Source of the DNA: Mycobacterium sp. | Lineage (GTDB): Bacteria; Actinomycetota; Actinomycetes; Mycobacteriales; Mycobacteriaceae | Assembly (NCBI GenBank): GCA_021732005.1 | Contig: JAKFVT010000013.1 | Span: forward strand, 1 to 62,918 | Direction: 5' to 3' | Length of the DNA stretch: 62,918 nucleotides | Shown: positions 1 to 7,440 of the stretch, in pieces | Numbering within the stretch: the first letter of the stretch is position 1 | Layout of the letters: every line of letters starts with the position of its first letter | Program-made: the position numbers and the translations under genes | The notes under the pieces: generated by a model | The model's database searches: none | What the model saw: only the letters and a program-made list of their open reading frames with translations | Told to the model about the DNA's origin: nothing

Positions 1-152
1 ACGCTGTGCAAGTCCGGGGGCGGAGTCGGCTTGTAGAAGAACACCGCTGCGATCGCAATCGCCGCGACAACGACTGCCGCCCCGGCAACGATCACCTCGA
101 CGACGGTCGTCCGCCGCTTCAGCTTTTTGATGACCCTTTTTGCCCCCGGCAT
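1..152 (-). CDS. Membrane-anchored protein, N-terminal part only
   Basis: The reverse strand starts with ATG at 152 and stays open to the window edge, giving about 50 residues. The start is strongly basic (MPGAKRVIKKLKRR), followed by one hydrophobic helix at about residues 18-40 (VIVAGAAVVVAAIAIAAVFF) and then a proline-rich stretch (KPTPPPD). This is the layout of a single-pass inner-membrane protein or an uncleaved signal anchor with the rest outside the cytoplasm. The C-terminal domain lies outside the window, so the family cannot be named. Confidence 0.6.
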   Translation of the reverse strand, partial: MPGAKRVIKKLKRRTTVVEVIVAGAAVVVAAIAIAAVFFYKPTPPPDLHS

Positions 153-247
153 AGCGCGGACGGTAGCTGATCGGCAACTATCCGTGTGGACCAGGCAGCA
201 CTGTCACAGGGACGAGTAAGCGTTCCCGCAGGATCGATCTCAGGGTT

Positions 248-1426
248 TTATCTCCATGTCACCGGTAGTTCAACAAGCCCGTGGGACAACGAATGGAAGC
301 CGGCGGTCATCGTGGCCGGATCAGTGCACAGCTGCAGGGTGGGGAAGCGAGGAATGAGCTGCGCGTAGACCGTCTTGAGTTCCAGGCGGGCCAGCGCCGC
401 GCCCAGGCAGTAGTGCAGGCCGTAGCCGAAGCCGACGTGGGCCGCGCCGGTGCGGTTGAGGTCCACCCGGTCGGGATCGGTGAAGACGTCGGGGTCGTGG
501 TTGGCCGCGCCGGGGTCGAGCAGGACCAGGTCTCCTTCCCGGATCGTCACTCCGCCGGCGTCGATGTCGCCGCGGGCATAGCGCGGCACGCCGACACCGC
601 CCGTCATGCCGGCGCGCAGAACCTCCTCGACAGCCTTCGGGATGAGCTCCGGGTTGTGCAGCAGGGTCTGCCACTGGTCGGGGTTGCTCAGCAGTAGCAG
701 GCACCCCACCCAGATCTGGGTCACCGTCGTCTCATGGCCGGCGAAGAGCAACTGCATCGCCAGCGTGGCGATCTCGAAGTCGGCCAGATCGGGCTCGTCG
801 CACAGGCGGGAGATGACGTCGTCGTCCGGGTTCGCACGCTTCGCGTTGACCAGTTCCATGCCGTAGCCGAGCAGCGACTCGAGCCCCTTGAGGGAGACGT
901 CGTCGTCGGGGGAGAACGCGGCGTCGTCGACCCAGAGGCGGAAGCGGTCCCGGTCGGCGTACGGCACGCCGAGCAGATCGCAGATCACCAGGATGGGCAG
1001 CGGCTGGGCCAGGCTGGTCAACAGATCGGCCGGCGGCCCCTGGAGTTGCATGTCGTCGAGTAGGGCGGTGCACAGACCCTCGACCTTCGGCTGCAGGGTG
1101 CGCATGTGCCGGGGACCGAAGTGCGGCTGCAGTAGTTGGCGCATACGGGCGTGGTCGGTCGGCTCGGAATCGAAATCGCCGATCGGGCCGCCGAACAACG
1201 CCGAGGTGCGGCTGCGCGGGGCGTTGGCGGGGTCGCGGTGCGTGCGGCCCAGGAGTTCGTTGTCCATCAGGCTGCGCACGAGTGAGTAACCGGTCACCAG
1301 CCAGGCCTCGTCGCCGACGGAGGTCAGGACTTTGTGGATCGGTCCGGTGCCCTGCAGCGCGAGGAGGTCGTCGGGGGAGCGCAGCGGGTGGCTCTGACGG
1401 AACGGCAGCTGGGCAGTGGCGGTCAT
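248..1426 (-). CDS. Cytochrome P450
   Basis: A 392-residue bacterial class I P450, normal length. It shows the I-helix oxygen-activation motif LFAGHETTVTQ, the K-helix ExxR in EEVLRAG, and the heme-ligand loop FGYGLHYCLGAALARLE, whose Cys is the thiolate ligand. It would hydroxylate or otherwise oxidise a small hydrophobic substrate in the cytoplasm using a ferredoxin and reductase encoded elsewhere; none is adjacent. The ATG at 1426 is the natural start. It reads away from the secreted protein gene at 1554, with about 120 bp between them for promoters. The substrate cannot be predicted. Confidence 0.93.
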   Translation of the reverse strand: MTATAQLPFRQSHPLRSPDDLLALQGTGPIHKVLTSVGDEAWLVTGYSLVRSLMDNELLGRTHRDPANAPRSRTSALFGGPIGDFDSEPTDHARMRQLLQPHFGPRHMRTLQPKVEGLCTALLDDMQLQGPPADLLTSLAQPLPILVICDLLGVPYADRDRFRLWVDDAAFSPDDDVSLKGLESLLGYGMELVNAKRANPDDDVISRLCDEPDLADFEIATLAMQLLFAGHETTVTQIWVGCLLLLSNPDQWQTLLHNPELIPKAVEEVLRAGMTGGVGVPRYARGDIDAGGVTIREGDLVLLDPGAANHDPDVFTDPDRVDLNRTGAAHVGFGYGLHYCLGAALARLELKTVYAQLIPRFPTLQLCTDPATMTAGFHSLSHGLVELPVTWR

Positions 1427-1553
1427 GGTGGGAGAGTACGGCTGCCCGAGTCGGTGCGGGGCAACTTTTGAGACGTTTGGTCTTGTATGCCTCGCTGAAG
1501 CGAAACGTGATCGACGAAGCGCTATTCGGCTTTAGCATCGAGCGGTGGCTCAC

Positions 1554-2054
1554 ATGGATGCTCGCACGTTGAGCGCACTCGTCGGTGCGTGCGCCGGGTT
1601 GGCGACGACTGCCTTGTGTCTTGCCGTCGTTGCGTCCGCCGATCCGCCGTCCTGGAACGGTGAGTATGCGATCACGTTCATCGTCGGCCCGAAAGCAGGA
1701 ACGAGTGTGGCCGCCGGTCAGCCCGAACAACAGCACACCGAAACCTATGGCTTCCAATCGAACTGCGCGGACGGAAAGTGCACCGCCACGATCACCAGTG
1801 GCCCTCCGCCGAGTAACCCGACTGTCCCGCAGCCTGTCCAGTTCACCTGGGATGGGTCATCGTGGGCGCAAGCCAGTGACTTTCAGTGGCAGTGCCTGAT
1901 GCCCGACGAGACGATCCAATGGAATCCGGCGCACGCCGAGGTGCGGTACACGCCTCAAGCTGATGGATCCCTTTCCGGCACGATGCACACCGACATCGTG
2001 AGCGGCGCCTGCCAGGGCACTGTCGATATGAACATGACGGCCGAGCGCGCTTAG
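1554..2054 (+). CDS. Secreted protein of unknown function
   Basis: About 166 residues with a classical signal peptide: charged start MDART, hydrophobic core (LATTALCLAVVASA), and likely cleavage after ASA before DPPSWNGEY. The mature part has several cysteines (NCADGKC, QWQCLMPD, SGACQGT), suggesting disulfides in the cell-envelope space, and a repeated beta-type pattern of polar strands. Short secreted proteins of this type are common in mycobacteria, but I do not recognise a functional family. A GTG at 1545 in the same frame would add three residues; the ATG at 1554 is preferred because it begins a normal signal-peptide n-region. Confidence 0.7.
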   Translation: MDARTLSALVGACAGLATTALCLAVVASADPPSWNGEYAITFIVGPKAGTSVAAGQPEQQHTETYGFQSNCADGKCTATITSGPPPSNPTVPQPVQFTWDGSSWAQASDFQWQCLMPDETIQWNPAHAEVRYTPQADGSLSGTMHTDIVSGACQGTVDMNMTAERA

Positions 2055-2197
2055 CTGGCGTGGAATGCGCTGCCCGTGCAGCGCCTCAGGGCCTCACGAA
2101 GTTCCCGCTCACGCATCGAGGCCCGCAGACATCTCGAATTTCTAAGGGCTGCAGAGAAAGTCGAGGCGAGTCAGCGGGATCCGGCGCCCACCCGCCC

Positions 2198-2232
2198 CGA
2201 GAAACAAGAAAGGCCCGGGGGTAACCGGGCCT
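2198..2232 (-). terminator. Intrinsic terminator of the tRNA operon
   Basis: Read on the minus strand this is an 8-bp perfect GC stem (AGGCCCGG / CCGGGCCT at 2225-2232 and 2211-2218) with a 6-nt loop, followed at once by a T-rich run (TTTCTTGTTTC). It sits about 16 nt after the 3' end of tRNA-Val(GAC). It is the most canonical rho-independent terminator in the window and should end the Gly-Cys-Val tRNA transcript. Confidence 0.85.
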
Positions 2233-2247
2233 GACCTGCATAAACTC

Positions 2248-2322
2248 TGGTGCGCGATACTGGGATTGAACCAGTGACCTCTTCCGTGTCAGGGAAGCGC
2301 TCTCCCGCTGAGCTAATCGCGC
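2248..2322 (-). tRNA. tRNA-Val (anticodon GAC)
   Basis: The minus-strand cloverleaf has acceptor arm GCGCGAT paired with ATCGCGC, a D-arm with GCTCAGCGGGAGAGC, anticodon loop CTGACAC (anticodon GAC), T-arm with GGTTCAATC and an encoded 3' CCA (2248-2250). It is the last gene of the Gly-Cys-Val tRNA cluster, the same order as the mycobacterial glyV-cysU-valT locus. Confidence 0.95.
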
Positions 2323-2335
2323 GGGACCAATCTCT

Positions 2336-2409
2336 TGGAGGTGGAGACGGGAATCGAACCCGTGTGCACGGCTTTGCAGGCCGTTGCCTCACCACTCGGC
2401 CACTCCACC
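2336..2409 (-). tRNA. tRNA-Cys (anticodon GCA)
   Basis: Minus-strand cloverleaf: acceptor GGTGGAG pairs with CTCCACC, the anticodon loop contains GCA, the T-loop is GGTTCGATT, the discriminator base is U as expected for tRNA-Cys, and a 3' CCA is encoded. It lies between tRNA-Gly and tRNA-Val and is probably co-transcribed with them. Confidence 0.95.
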
Positions 2410-2439
2410 GTTGGGTCTGATGCCGCACTTGCACCTTCG

Positions 2440-2512
2440 AGCGGATGACGGGATTCGAACCCGCGACCCTCACCTTGGCAAGGTGATGCGCTACCAACTG
2501 CGCTACATCCGC
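2440..2512 (-). tRNA. tRNA-Gly (anticodon GCC)
   Basis: Minus-strand cloverleaf: acceptor GCGGATG pairs with CATCCGC, anticodon loop TTGCCAA gives GCC, and the T-loop is GGTTCGAAT. The discriminator is U. The three bases after it are CGA, so CCA is not encoded here, unlike the other three tRNAs of this locus, and must be added by the CCA-adding enzyme. First gene of the Gly-Cys-Val operon. Confidence 0.95.
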
Positions 2513-2687
2513 ACGCTTCGGACGAGACCGTCGCCCGCTGCGAAGGACGACAATAGTCGAGATAGGCGAAGCCGCACAAATCCCCTCGCCGCAGCCCCGC
2601 GACGAGCGCATTCTGGCTGGACGGGTGTGCCGTGATAATGTTCGTCCTCGGCGAATCGGGCACCATTCTCATGGTGTGCGCGCACCG

Positions 2688-2762
2688 GGTCTCGTAGCTC
2701 AGTGGGAGAGCGTCCGCCTCACACGCGGAAGGTCGCTGGTTCGATACCAGCCGGGACCACCA
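2688..2762 (+). tRNA. tRNA-Val (anticodon CAC)
   Basis: Plus-strand cloverleaf: acceptor GGTCTCG pairs with CGGGACC (one G-T pair), anticodon loop CTCACAC gives CAC, T-loop GGTTCGATA, discriminator A, encoded CCA at 2760-2762. It diverges from the Gly-Cys-Val operon, as valV does from that cluster in M. tuberculosis. About 175 bp separate the two transcription units. Confidence 0.95.
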
Positions 2763-2803
2763 CATACTCCGCGGCTGCAGCGGCAACCGTCGTCAGCGGT
2801 TGG

Positions 2804-3043
2804 TCAACGCCAGTCCCGGAATGCATCAAGAATGCGGTCGCGGTAAACCGGGTCAAGATCTTCGTCGCCGATGCTGCCAAGGGTCTTGATGGTGCTTCGA
2901 AATTGCGCGAGGTAGTTTTCGCAGCCGTCACACTCCAGAAGGTGCATGTCGAAGCGTGCTCGGGTGTCCAGGTCGAGGGCGCCGTCCAGGTAGGCCGTGA
3001 CGAGTTCGACCAGCTCGTTGCAATCCATCGGTCCGCTACTCAC
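2804..3043 (-). CDS. Zinc-binding anti-sigma factor (zf-HC2 type), pair 1
   Basis: A 79-residue cytoplasmic protein with the zinc-associated anti-sigma signature H-x3-C-x2-C (HLLECDGC) and an upstream acidic helix (ELVELVTAYLDGALD) typical of the domain that wraps around sigma regions 2 and 4. No membrane helix is present, so it is a soluble, probably thiol-responsive regulator. The GTG at 3043 overlaps the stop of the sigma gene by 4 bp (GTGA), indicating translational coupling; an ATG at 3028 would give a 74-residue form. It is a close paralogue of the protein at 5627-5959. Release of the sigma on cysteine oxidation is inferred from the family. Confidence 0.88.
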   Translation of the reverse strand: MSSGPMDCNELVELVTAYLDGALDLDTRARFDMHLLECDGCENYLAQFRSTIKTLGSIGDEDLDPVYRDRILDAFRDWR

Positions 3044-3672
3044 TGCGCGTCTGCTAGGTAGTCTTCGAGCGCTTGGCGCACGGCGGCGCGTCCGCGGTGC
3101 AACAGCACCCGCTGGTTGGCCACACTGATATCGAGCAGAGCGCACACCTCACCTGAGTCGAATCCGAGCATGTCGCGCAGGGTGACGACGACACGTTGCC
3201 GTTCGGGCAGTTTATCCAGTTCGGCGCGGGCGATCGCGACGAACTCCGCGCCGAGTACGGACCCTTCCGGAGTGTCGGGGAAGGCTGAGGGTGCCCCGCC
3301 GTCCTTCCAGTGCCCGGACCACTCATCGCCGGCTTCTCGGAAGCGAGCCGGGTCTACGGTGCCCCCGGTGTAGGCCGCGATTGCAGCATCGGCATCGCGG
3401 CGTTCCCGGATTCCTCGGGTCTTGGCGATGTTGATCATCACGGTGAAAAGCCATGTGCGCAACGAGGATCGGCCTTCGAACTTGGCGATGCCCTTGACGA
3501 GCGCGATCCAGGTCTCCTGGACCACTTCCTCGGCGATTTCGCGGCTGGGCACATATCCGCGAGCCACCCGCAGCAGTGAGGGGGTGTGCTCATCGACGAG
3601 CCGGGCGAAAACGACATCGTCGCCCTCTCGCAGCGCAGCGATGAGCGCCGTCTCGTCCGCGGTCTCCGTCAT
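3040..3672 (-). CDS. ECF RNA polymerase sigma factor, pair 1
   Basis: A 210-residue ECF sigma factor. Region 2 lies at about residues 20-90 (RVARGYVPSREIAEEVVQET, then LRTWLFTVMINIAK). Region 4 is at about 150-205 (LPERQRVVVTLRDMLGFDS, then a helix-turn-helix with LLHRGRAAVRQAL). It directs RNA polymerase to a dedicated promoter set and should be held inactive by the overlapping anti-sigma gene. It follows the flavodoxin-like gene by 20 bp, so the three genes form one operon driven from the element at 4466-4491. Most positions in regions 2 and 4 are identical to the sigma at 5953-6597. Confidence 0.95.
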   Translation of the reverse strand: MTETADETALIAALREGDDVVFARLVDEHTPSLLRVARGYVPSREIAEEVVQETWIALVKGIAKFEGRSSLRTWLFTVMINIAKTRGIRERRDADAAIAAYTGGTVDPARFREAGDEWSGHWKDGGAPSAFPDTPEGSVLGAEFVAIARAELDKLPERQRVVVTLRDMLGFDSGEVCALLDISVANQRVLLHRGRAAVRQALEDYLADAQ

Positions 3673-3692
3673 CGAAAGCTGATGTTAGCCGC

Positions 3693-4409
3693 TCAGCGGT
3701 ACTCCGGATTGGCGAAATCGTAGCGGCACCCCGCGTCCCATCCCGATCGAAGGTTTCCATACGCCGGAACACCGCCCGCTGCGCGGAGCAGCTGGGCCAG
3801 ATGCATGAGGTTCCAGGTCATGAAGGTGGTGTTCCGGTTGGTGAAGTCGTTTTCCGGTCCGCCCGACCCCGGGTCCAGGTAGGACGGGCCGGGACCTGCC
3901 TCGCCGATCCAGCCGGCGTCGGCTTGCGGCGGGATGGTGTAGCCAATGTGTTGCAAGGTGTAGAGCACGTTCTGTGCGCAATGCTTGACGCCATCCTCGT
4001 TGCCGGTGATCAGACAGCCGCCGACCCGCCCGTAGTACAGGTACTGGCCGGCATCGTTGAGGAGATGCGAACCGCCGTAGAGTCGCTCATGGACCCGCTT
4101 CATGACGGAGCTGTTGTCGCCCAACCAGATCGGCCCCGCCAGTACCAGTATGTCGGCGGCCAGTACCTTCTCGAAGATCGCCGGCCAGTCATCAGTGGTC
4201 CAGCCGTGCTCGGTCATATCCGGCCAGACCCCGGTGGCGATGTCGTGATCGATCGCACGGATCACCTCGACGGCCACACCGTGTTTATTCATGATGGTGG
4301 TGCTGATGTCGATCAGGCCCTCTGTGTTGCTGGGTTCGGGCGTGCGCTTGAGCGTGCAGTTGATGAACAGCGCACGCAGTCCGGTGAAATCGTCCGGCAC
4401 AGCGGTCAT
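3693..4409 (-). CDS. Flavodoxin-like NAD(P)H-dependent oxidoreductase
   Basis: A 238-residue protein of the flavodoxin / NADPH-dependent FMN reductase fold. A first beta strand with a phosphate-loop region (ALFINCTLKRTPEPSNTEGL), a core helix-strand (DILVLAGPIWLGDNSSVMKR) and a conserved loop (CLITGNEDGVKHCAQN) are typical of flavin-binding reductases. It probably binds FMN and reduces quinones or similar electrophiles in the cytoplasm. ATG 4409 is preceded by AAGGAGCAG, a good ribosome-binding site, which rejects the longer start at 4475. It leads the operon with the ECF sigma and anti-sigma genes, linking the regulon to redox chemistry. Confidence 0.85.
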   Translation of the reverse strand: MTAVPDDFTGLRALFINCTLKRTPEPSNTEGLIDISTTIMNKHGVAVEVIRAIDHDIATGVWPDMTEHGWTTDDWPAIFEKVLAADILVLAGPIWLGDNSSVMKRVHERLYGGSHLLNDAGQYLYYGRVGGCLITGNEDGVKHCAQNVLYTLQHIGYTIPPQADAGWIGEAGPGPSYLDPGSGGPENDFTNRNTTFMTWNLMHLAQLLRAAGGVPAYGNLRSGWDAGCRYDFANPEYR

Positions 4410-4465
4410 GGTCTGCTCCTTGAGTACGGTCGGCGATCCGGTCAGCGAGGTCTTGTTGTGACTAG

Positions 4466-4491
4466 GTGCACCCAAAGGCCCGCACCGTTAC
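4466..4491 (-). promoter_or_regulatory. Putative ECF promoter of oxidoreductase-sigma-anti-sigma operon
   Basis: On the minus strand, GTAACG (4491-4486), 17 nt, then CACC starting at 4468, located 57 nt before the ATG at 4409. The same two elements at exactly the same spacing occur before five other genes of this block. Together they read as -35 and -10 of one sigma factor. The -35 resembles the GTAACG element I recall for mycobacterial SigD. Confidence 0.65.
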
Positions 4492-4584
4492 AACGCCACA
4501 GCGCGTGACGGTCAGCGGGAATTCACCGCACTGCGCTGATGATCCCGCACACAGCGGAATGGACCGCGGCTGGAACTGGAAGTC

Positions 4585-4610
4585 GTAACGTGCAGCCGCC
4601 GCGGTGACAC
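4585..4610 (+). promoter_or_regulatory. Putative ECF promoter of methionine-rich lipoprotein
   Basis: GTAACG at 4585-4590, 17 nt, CAC at 4608-4610 (CACCAA), 75 nt before the ATG at 4685. Identical geometry to the five sister elements. It diverges from the element at 4466-4491, and the two share one intergenic region. Confidence 0.65.
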
Positions 4611-4684
4611 CAAATACCGACAGAAGCAATAACAACCCGGGCCGTCGCCACGGCGGCCGGATGACACAGATGGAAGTGAAACCG

Positions 4685-5398
4685 ATGAGGCTCAACGTGA
4701 TCCGCGCGCGCACCGGCGCCCTTGCCCTGAGCGTCGGGGCGGCCCTCGCCGTGAGCACGCTCACCGCGTGTTCGAGTAGCAAGCCCGAGGCAACAGCCAC
4801 GAGTGCGATCACCAGTGTGGCCGCGGCAATGCCGGCGCACGCCACCTTCATCGCCGACATGCCGGCGGCGCCGGGCGCTCCAATGATGACGATGGCCATC
4901 ACCGTCGAGGGTGACAAGGTCGTCGCATACGCGACCAACGGAACCAACGACGAGGCCTACTTCATTGGTACGCAGAAGGATGGCCACATAGACCTCGACT
5001 CGATGTACGCCGATCACCTGACGGCGTCCTTCGACGGTCACAAGGTCAGCGGAGTGATCGTGATGAACGAGAATGGCGCTGCCCCTGAGAAGTTCGCAGC
5101 ATCACCGGTGCAGGCTCCAGCCGGCATATACACCGCTACTCACGGCGATTCCCGTGCATCGTGGGTGGTCCGACCTGACCACACGATGATCGGGGTAATG
5201 GACAACAGTGCTCCCGGTAACCACAAGGTAACCGATGCGATCGCCGCCGAGAATCAGCAGTTCAAGGACAGCGTCCGCAAGATGAGACTGGAGCGGCAGA
5301 TGCAGCCTGCCCCGCCGATGGCCTATGGGACGTGGTCGATGGATATGCACGGCAAGACGGTCACCGCAGTGCCTGTCACCGGAGGCATGACCTTCTGA
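4685..5398 (+). CDS. Methionine-rich lipoprotein of unknown function
   Basis: A 237-residue exported lipoprotein. The signal peptide has a basic start (MRLNVIRARTG), a hydrophobic core and the lipobox LTAC followed by SSS, so it should be lipidated at Cys and face the periplasm-like space. The mature part holds about 15 methionines (for example PMMTM, RLERQMQPAPPM, WSMDMHG), well above the usual share for a high-GC actinobacterium. Methionine-rich envelope proteins can act as oxidant sinks repaired by methionine sulfoxide reductases; that role is inferred. ATG 4685 is chosen because it gives a normal lipoprotein signal; in-frame ATGs at 4661 and 4670 are possible. Confidence 0.8.
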   Translation: MRLNVIRARTGALALSVGAALAVSTLTACSSSKPEATATSAITSVAAAMPAHATFIADMPAAPGAPMMTMAITVEGDKVVAYATNGTNDEAYFIGTQKDGHIDLDSMYADHLTASFDGHKVSGVIVMNENGAAPEKFAASPVQAPAGIYTATHGDSRASWVVRPDHTMIGVMDNSAPGNHKVTDAIAAENQQFKDSVRKMRLERQMQPAPPMAYGTWSMDMHGKTVTAVPVTGGMTF

Positions 5399-5491
5399 TC
5401 CAGCGCATCTGACTGAAACAGGTTGCGATGCTGCGGCCCCGGAGATAGTGGCCAGGGCCGCAGCCCGTTGAGGATCAGGCCGCACGGCGGC

Positions 5492-5517
5492 GTAACGGTA
5501 TGGCGATTTCTGACCAC
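5492..5517 (+). promoter_or_regulatory. Putative ECF promoter of anti-sigma/sigma pair 2
   Basis: GTAACG at 5492-5497, 17 nt, CAC at 5515-5517 (CACTGA). The ATG of the anti-sigma gene is 110 nt downstream, leaving a longer leader than for the sister promoters. It suggests autoregulation of this sigma pair or cross-control by pair 1. Confidence 0.6.
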
Positions 5518-5626
5518 TGAGCTCCAGGGAAGCGGTCGTCTTGTTGGCGGGCTACCCCAATCGCTGGCCGCCGACCGTTGGGACGTGCGCTCACCTCGGG
5601 GCTTCGGCACCCACAACGGAGGTCAC

Positions 5627-5959
5627 ATGGACAGTACTGAAAGTCAAGGGTGGTGGCGTCGGGGCACGGGACCATTCCGTCTGCGCACGCGTGCGCTACG
5701 CGAATGGGCAGGCGGCACGCGCAAGTTGCGATGCCAGGAAATGGTCGAGCTGATCACTCTGTACTTGGAGGGCGCGTTGGATGCCGCCACGCACACCCGG
5801 TTCGAGCAGCACCTCCAGCAATGTGATGGTTGCGCAGGCTATCTCGAGCAATTTCGGACCACCGTACAAACCGTCGGCTCGATCCGCGAGGAGCAGATCG
5901 ACCCCGTCTTCCGTGCCCGCTTACTCGATGCGTTCGCCGAAACGGCCGGCTCGTGGTAA
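5627..5959 (+). CDS. Zinc-binding anti-sigma factor (zf-HC2 type), pair 2
   Basis: A 110-residue protein whose last 75 residues closely match the anti-sigma at 2804-3043, including H-x3-C-x2-C (HLQQCDGC) and the helix EMVELITLYLEGALD. It carries an extra basic, tryptophan-rich N-terminal arm of about 35 residues (GWWRRGTGPFRLRTR) absent from the paralogue, with no obvious membrane helix. ATG 5627 has the ribosome-binding site ACGGAGG. Unusually the anti-sigma gene lies upstream of its sigma, and the sigma start overlaps its end by 7 bp, so the inhibitor is made first. Confidence 0.86.
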   Translation: MDSTESQGWWRRGTGPFRLRTRALREWAGGTRKLRCQEMVELITLYLEGALDAATHTRFEQHLQQCDGCAGYLEQFRTTVQTVGSIREEQIDPVFRARLLDAFAETAGSW

Positions 5960-6597
5960 CCCGCAGCACCGATGAGTCGGCGCTGATCGCGGCGCTACGT
6001 GCAGGCGACCAAAACGCCTTCGGCCTGCTGGTCGACGAGTACACCCCGACGATGCTGCGAGTGGCCCGCGGTTATGTAGCCACCCACTCGATCGCCGAGG
6101 AAGTCGTCCAAGAGACGTGGATGGCGTTGGTGAAAGGTATTTCGAGATTTGAAGGCCGATCATCGTTGCGGACATGGCTTTTCGCTGTGATGATCAACAT
6201 CGCCAAGGCTCGCGGGATCCGTGAGCGCCGCGACAGGGACGCCGTCGCAAGGTTCATAGAAGCAACTGTCGATCCGGCACGATTTCACGCTGGGGGAGAC
6301 GCGCGCGCCGGCTCGTGGAAGGAGCCACCGACTGCGTTCCCCGACAGCCCGGAAGGTTCAGTACTCAGTCAGGAATTGCGCACCATCGCCCAACGTGAGC
6401 TTGAAAGACTGCCTGAGCGCCAACGCAGCGTGGTCACGCTGCGCGACATGCTGGGCTTTGATTCCGCAGAAGTATGTGAACTTCTCGACATCACCGCCGG
6501 TAACCAGCGGATCCTGCTGCATCGGGGTCGAGCGGCCATACGCCGGGTCCTCGAAGACTACGTCAGGGACGACTCCTCGGCACCGACCGACTCGTAA
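5953..6597 (+). CDS. ECF RNA polymerase sigma factor, pair 2
   Basis: A 214-residue ECF sigma factor, paralogous to 3040-3672. Region 2 (IAEEVVQETWMALVKGISRF, then SLRTWLFAVMINIAKARGIR) and region 4 (LPERQRSVVTLRDMLGFDS, then LLHRGRAAIRRVL) are nearly superimposable on the first copy; the linker and C-terminal tail differ. The GTG at 5953 overlaps the anti-sigma stop and is preferred over longer starts that would run through the anti-sigma gene. Near-identical DNA-binding regions suggest both sigmas read the same or overlapping promoters. Confidence 0.93.
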   Translation: MVTRSTDESALIAALRAGDQNAFGLLVDEYTPTMLRVARGYVATHSIAEEVVQETWMALVKGISRFEGRSSLRTWLFAVMINIAKARGIRERRDRDAVARFIEATVDPARFHAGGDARAGSWKEPPTAFPDSPEGSVLSQELRTIAQRELERLPERQRSVVTLRDMLGFDSAEVCELLDITAGNQRILLHRGRAAIRRVLEDYVRDDSSAPTDS

Positions 6598-6780
6598 CAG
6601 CTGGCCGTGATTTACGGATCTAATCGCGCGCCCGGCACCCGCCGATCTGCGCACACGATGTGTGATCCCAACGCCAAATGCTCACGGCTGTTGAGCCCTG
6701 ACACGTCGAGGTCGGTAGAGACCGGATAGCAAGCGTTCTCGCGGACGCCGTTCAACGGTCCTGGACACGGCGGAAGCGAA

Positions 6781-6817
6781 CTCGCCGTGCGCGTCGGGGT
6801 ACGACGTGCACGGCGAG
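6781..6817. terminator. Perfect 10-bp hairpin between convergent genes
   Basis: CTCGCCGTGC at 6781-6790 pairs perfectly with GCACGGCGAG at 6808-6817 across a 17-nt loop. It lies between the ends of the sigma gene (6597, plus) and the DUF417 gene (6846, minus) and could terminate either transcript. No T-run follows on either strand, which is common for mycobacterial terminators but weakens the call. The rest of 6598-6845 shows nothing coding. Confidence 0.4.
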
Positions 6818-6845
6818 TCGATGACTCCTGGCCGCGAGTTGGGCG

Positions 6846-7376
6846 CTATCGACCTTCGGCTACGGCGACGACCTGTTGGGCTGCCGATCGTCGGACGGCC
6901 CGGACGGAGTCTGCCAGTGTCCATGCCGAGAGCCCGATCAGGGCAACGTCTTTGATGAGGAACTGCCCAGTCGAGGAGAGCACCGGAAATCCGCCGGCGG
7001 ATGCCTCGCCGATGCCGGGCGTCGTGAAGAGAAAGCTGATGGTGCCGAGGAACAATCCGATGGCCCCGATGCTGCCGACGACAGAGAGCTTGGGTGCCAA
7101 CGGCTTGATGGCGACGAGCACGGCCACCGCGATCTCGACGACACCCAGCAGTGTCGAGAACGTACCGACATCGAAAATGTTGTACAGCCAGCTCATGAGG
7201 GGGCTGTTGGCGACGAGCGGTTGAATCCCGTGTGCCTCGTAGGAGGTGAATTTCAGTGCACCAATCCAGCCAATGACGACGACGAGGCCGTATCGGGCTA
7301 GCACGCTGCCAGCGGTCTCGATAGTGGAATCGATCTTCGGGATGGTTGTGCGCGAGCGGTTTTGGATCGTGGTCAT
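6846..7376 (-). CDS. DUF417 (RclC/YkgB-like) membrane protein, copy 1
   Basis: A 176-residue inner-membrane protein with about four hydrophobic segments and the conserved features of the DUF417/YkgB family: an early GLVVVIGWIGALKFTSYEA segment, SPLMSWLYNIF, VVEIAVAVLV and LGTISFLFTTPG. In E. coli a member (RclC) belongs to the reactive-chlorine-resistance operon; the biochemical role is unknown. ATG 7376 matches the start of the second copy. The promoter-like element at 7415-7440 lies 39 nt upstream. It is a clear paralogue of the protein at 8380-8883, which reads in the opposite direction. Confidence 0.88.
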   Translation of the reverse strand: MTTIQNRSRTTIPKIDSTIETAGSVLARYGLVVVIGWIGALKFTSYEAHGIQPLVANSPLMSWLYNIFDVGTFSTLLGVVEIAVAVLVAIKPLAPKLSVVGSIGAIGLFLGTISFLFTTPGIGEASAGGFPVLSSTGQFLIKDVALIGLSAWTLADSVRAVRRSAAQQVVAVAEGR

Positions 7377-7414
7377 GGTGATGGCCTTCCCAGAGTGAAT
7401 GTGTTACCGGTGTG

Positions 7415-7440
7415 GTGCCCAGACCAGAGTTGAGCGTTAC
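7415..7440 (-). promoter_or_regulatory. Putative ECF promoter of DUF417 copy 1
   Basis: Minus strand: GTAACG (7440-7435), 17 nt, CAC (7417-7415, CACCAC), 39 nt before the ATG at 7376. The -35 half is also one arm of an inverted repeat, CGTTAC (7435-7440), 10 nt, GTAACG (7451-7456). Confidence 0.62.

Noticed and set aside
2055..2210. Possible remnant coding region before the tRNA cluster, with an open basic frame and an attachment-site context
   Set aside because: Codon third positions are not GC-biased, no integrase motif is present, and no repeat of a tRNA 3' end was found, so there is no support for an integrated element.
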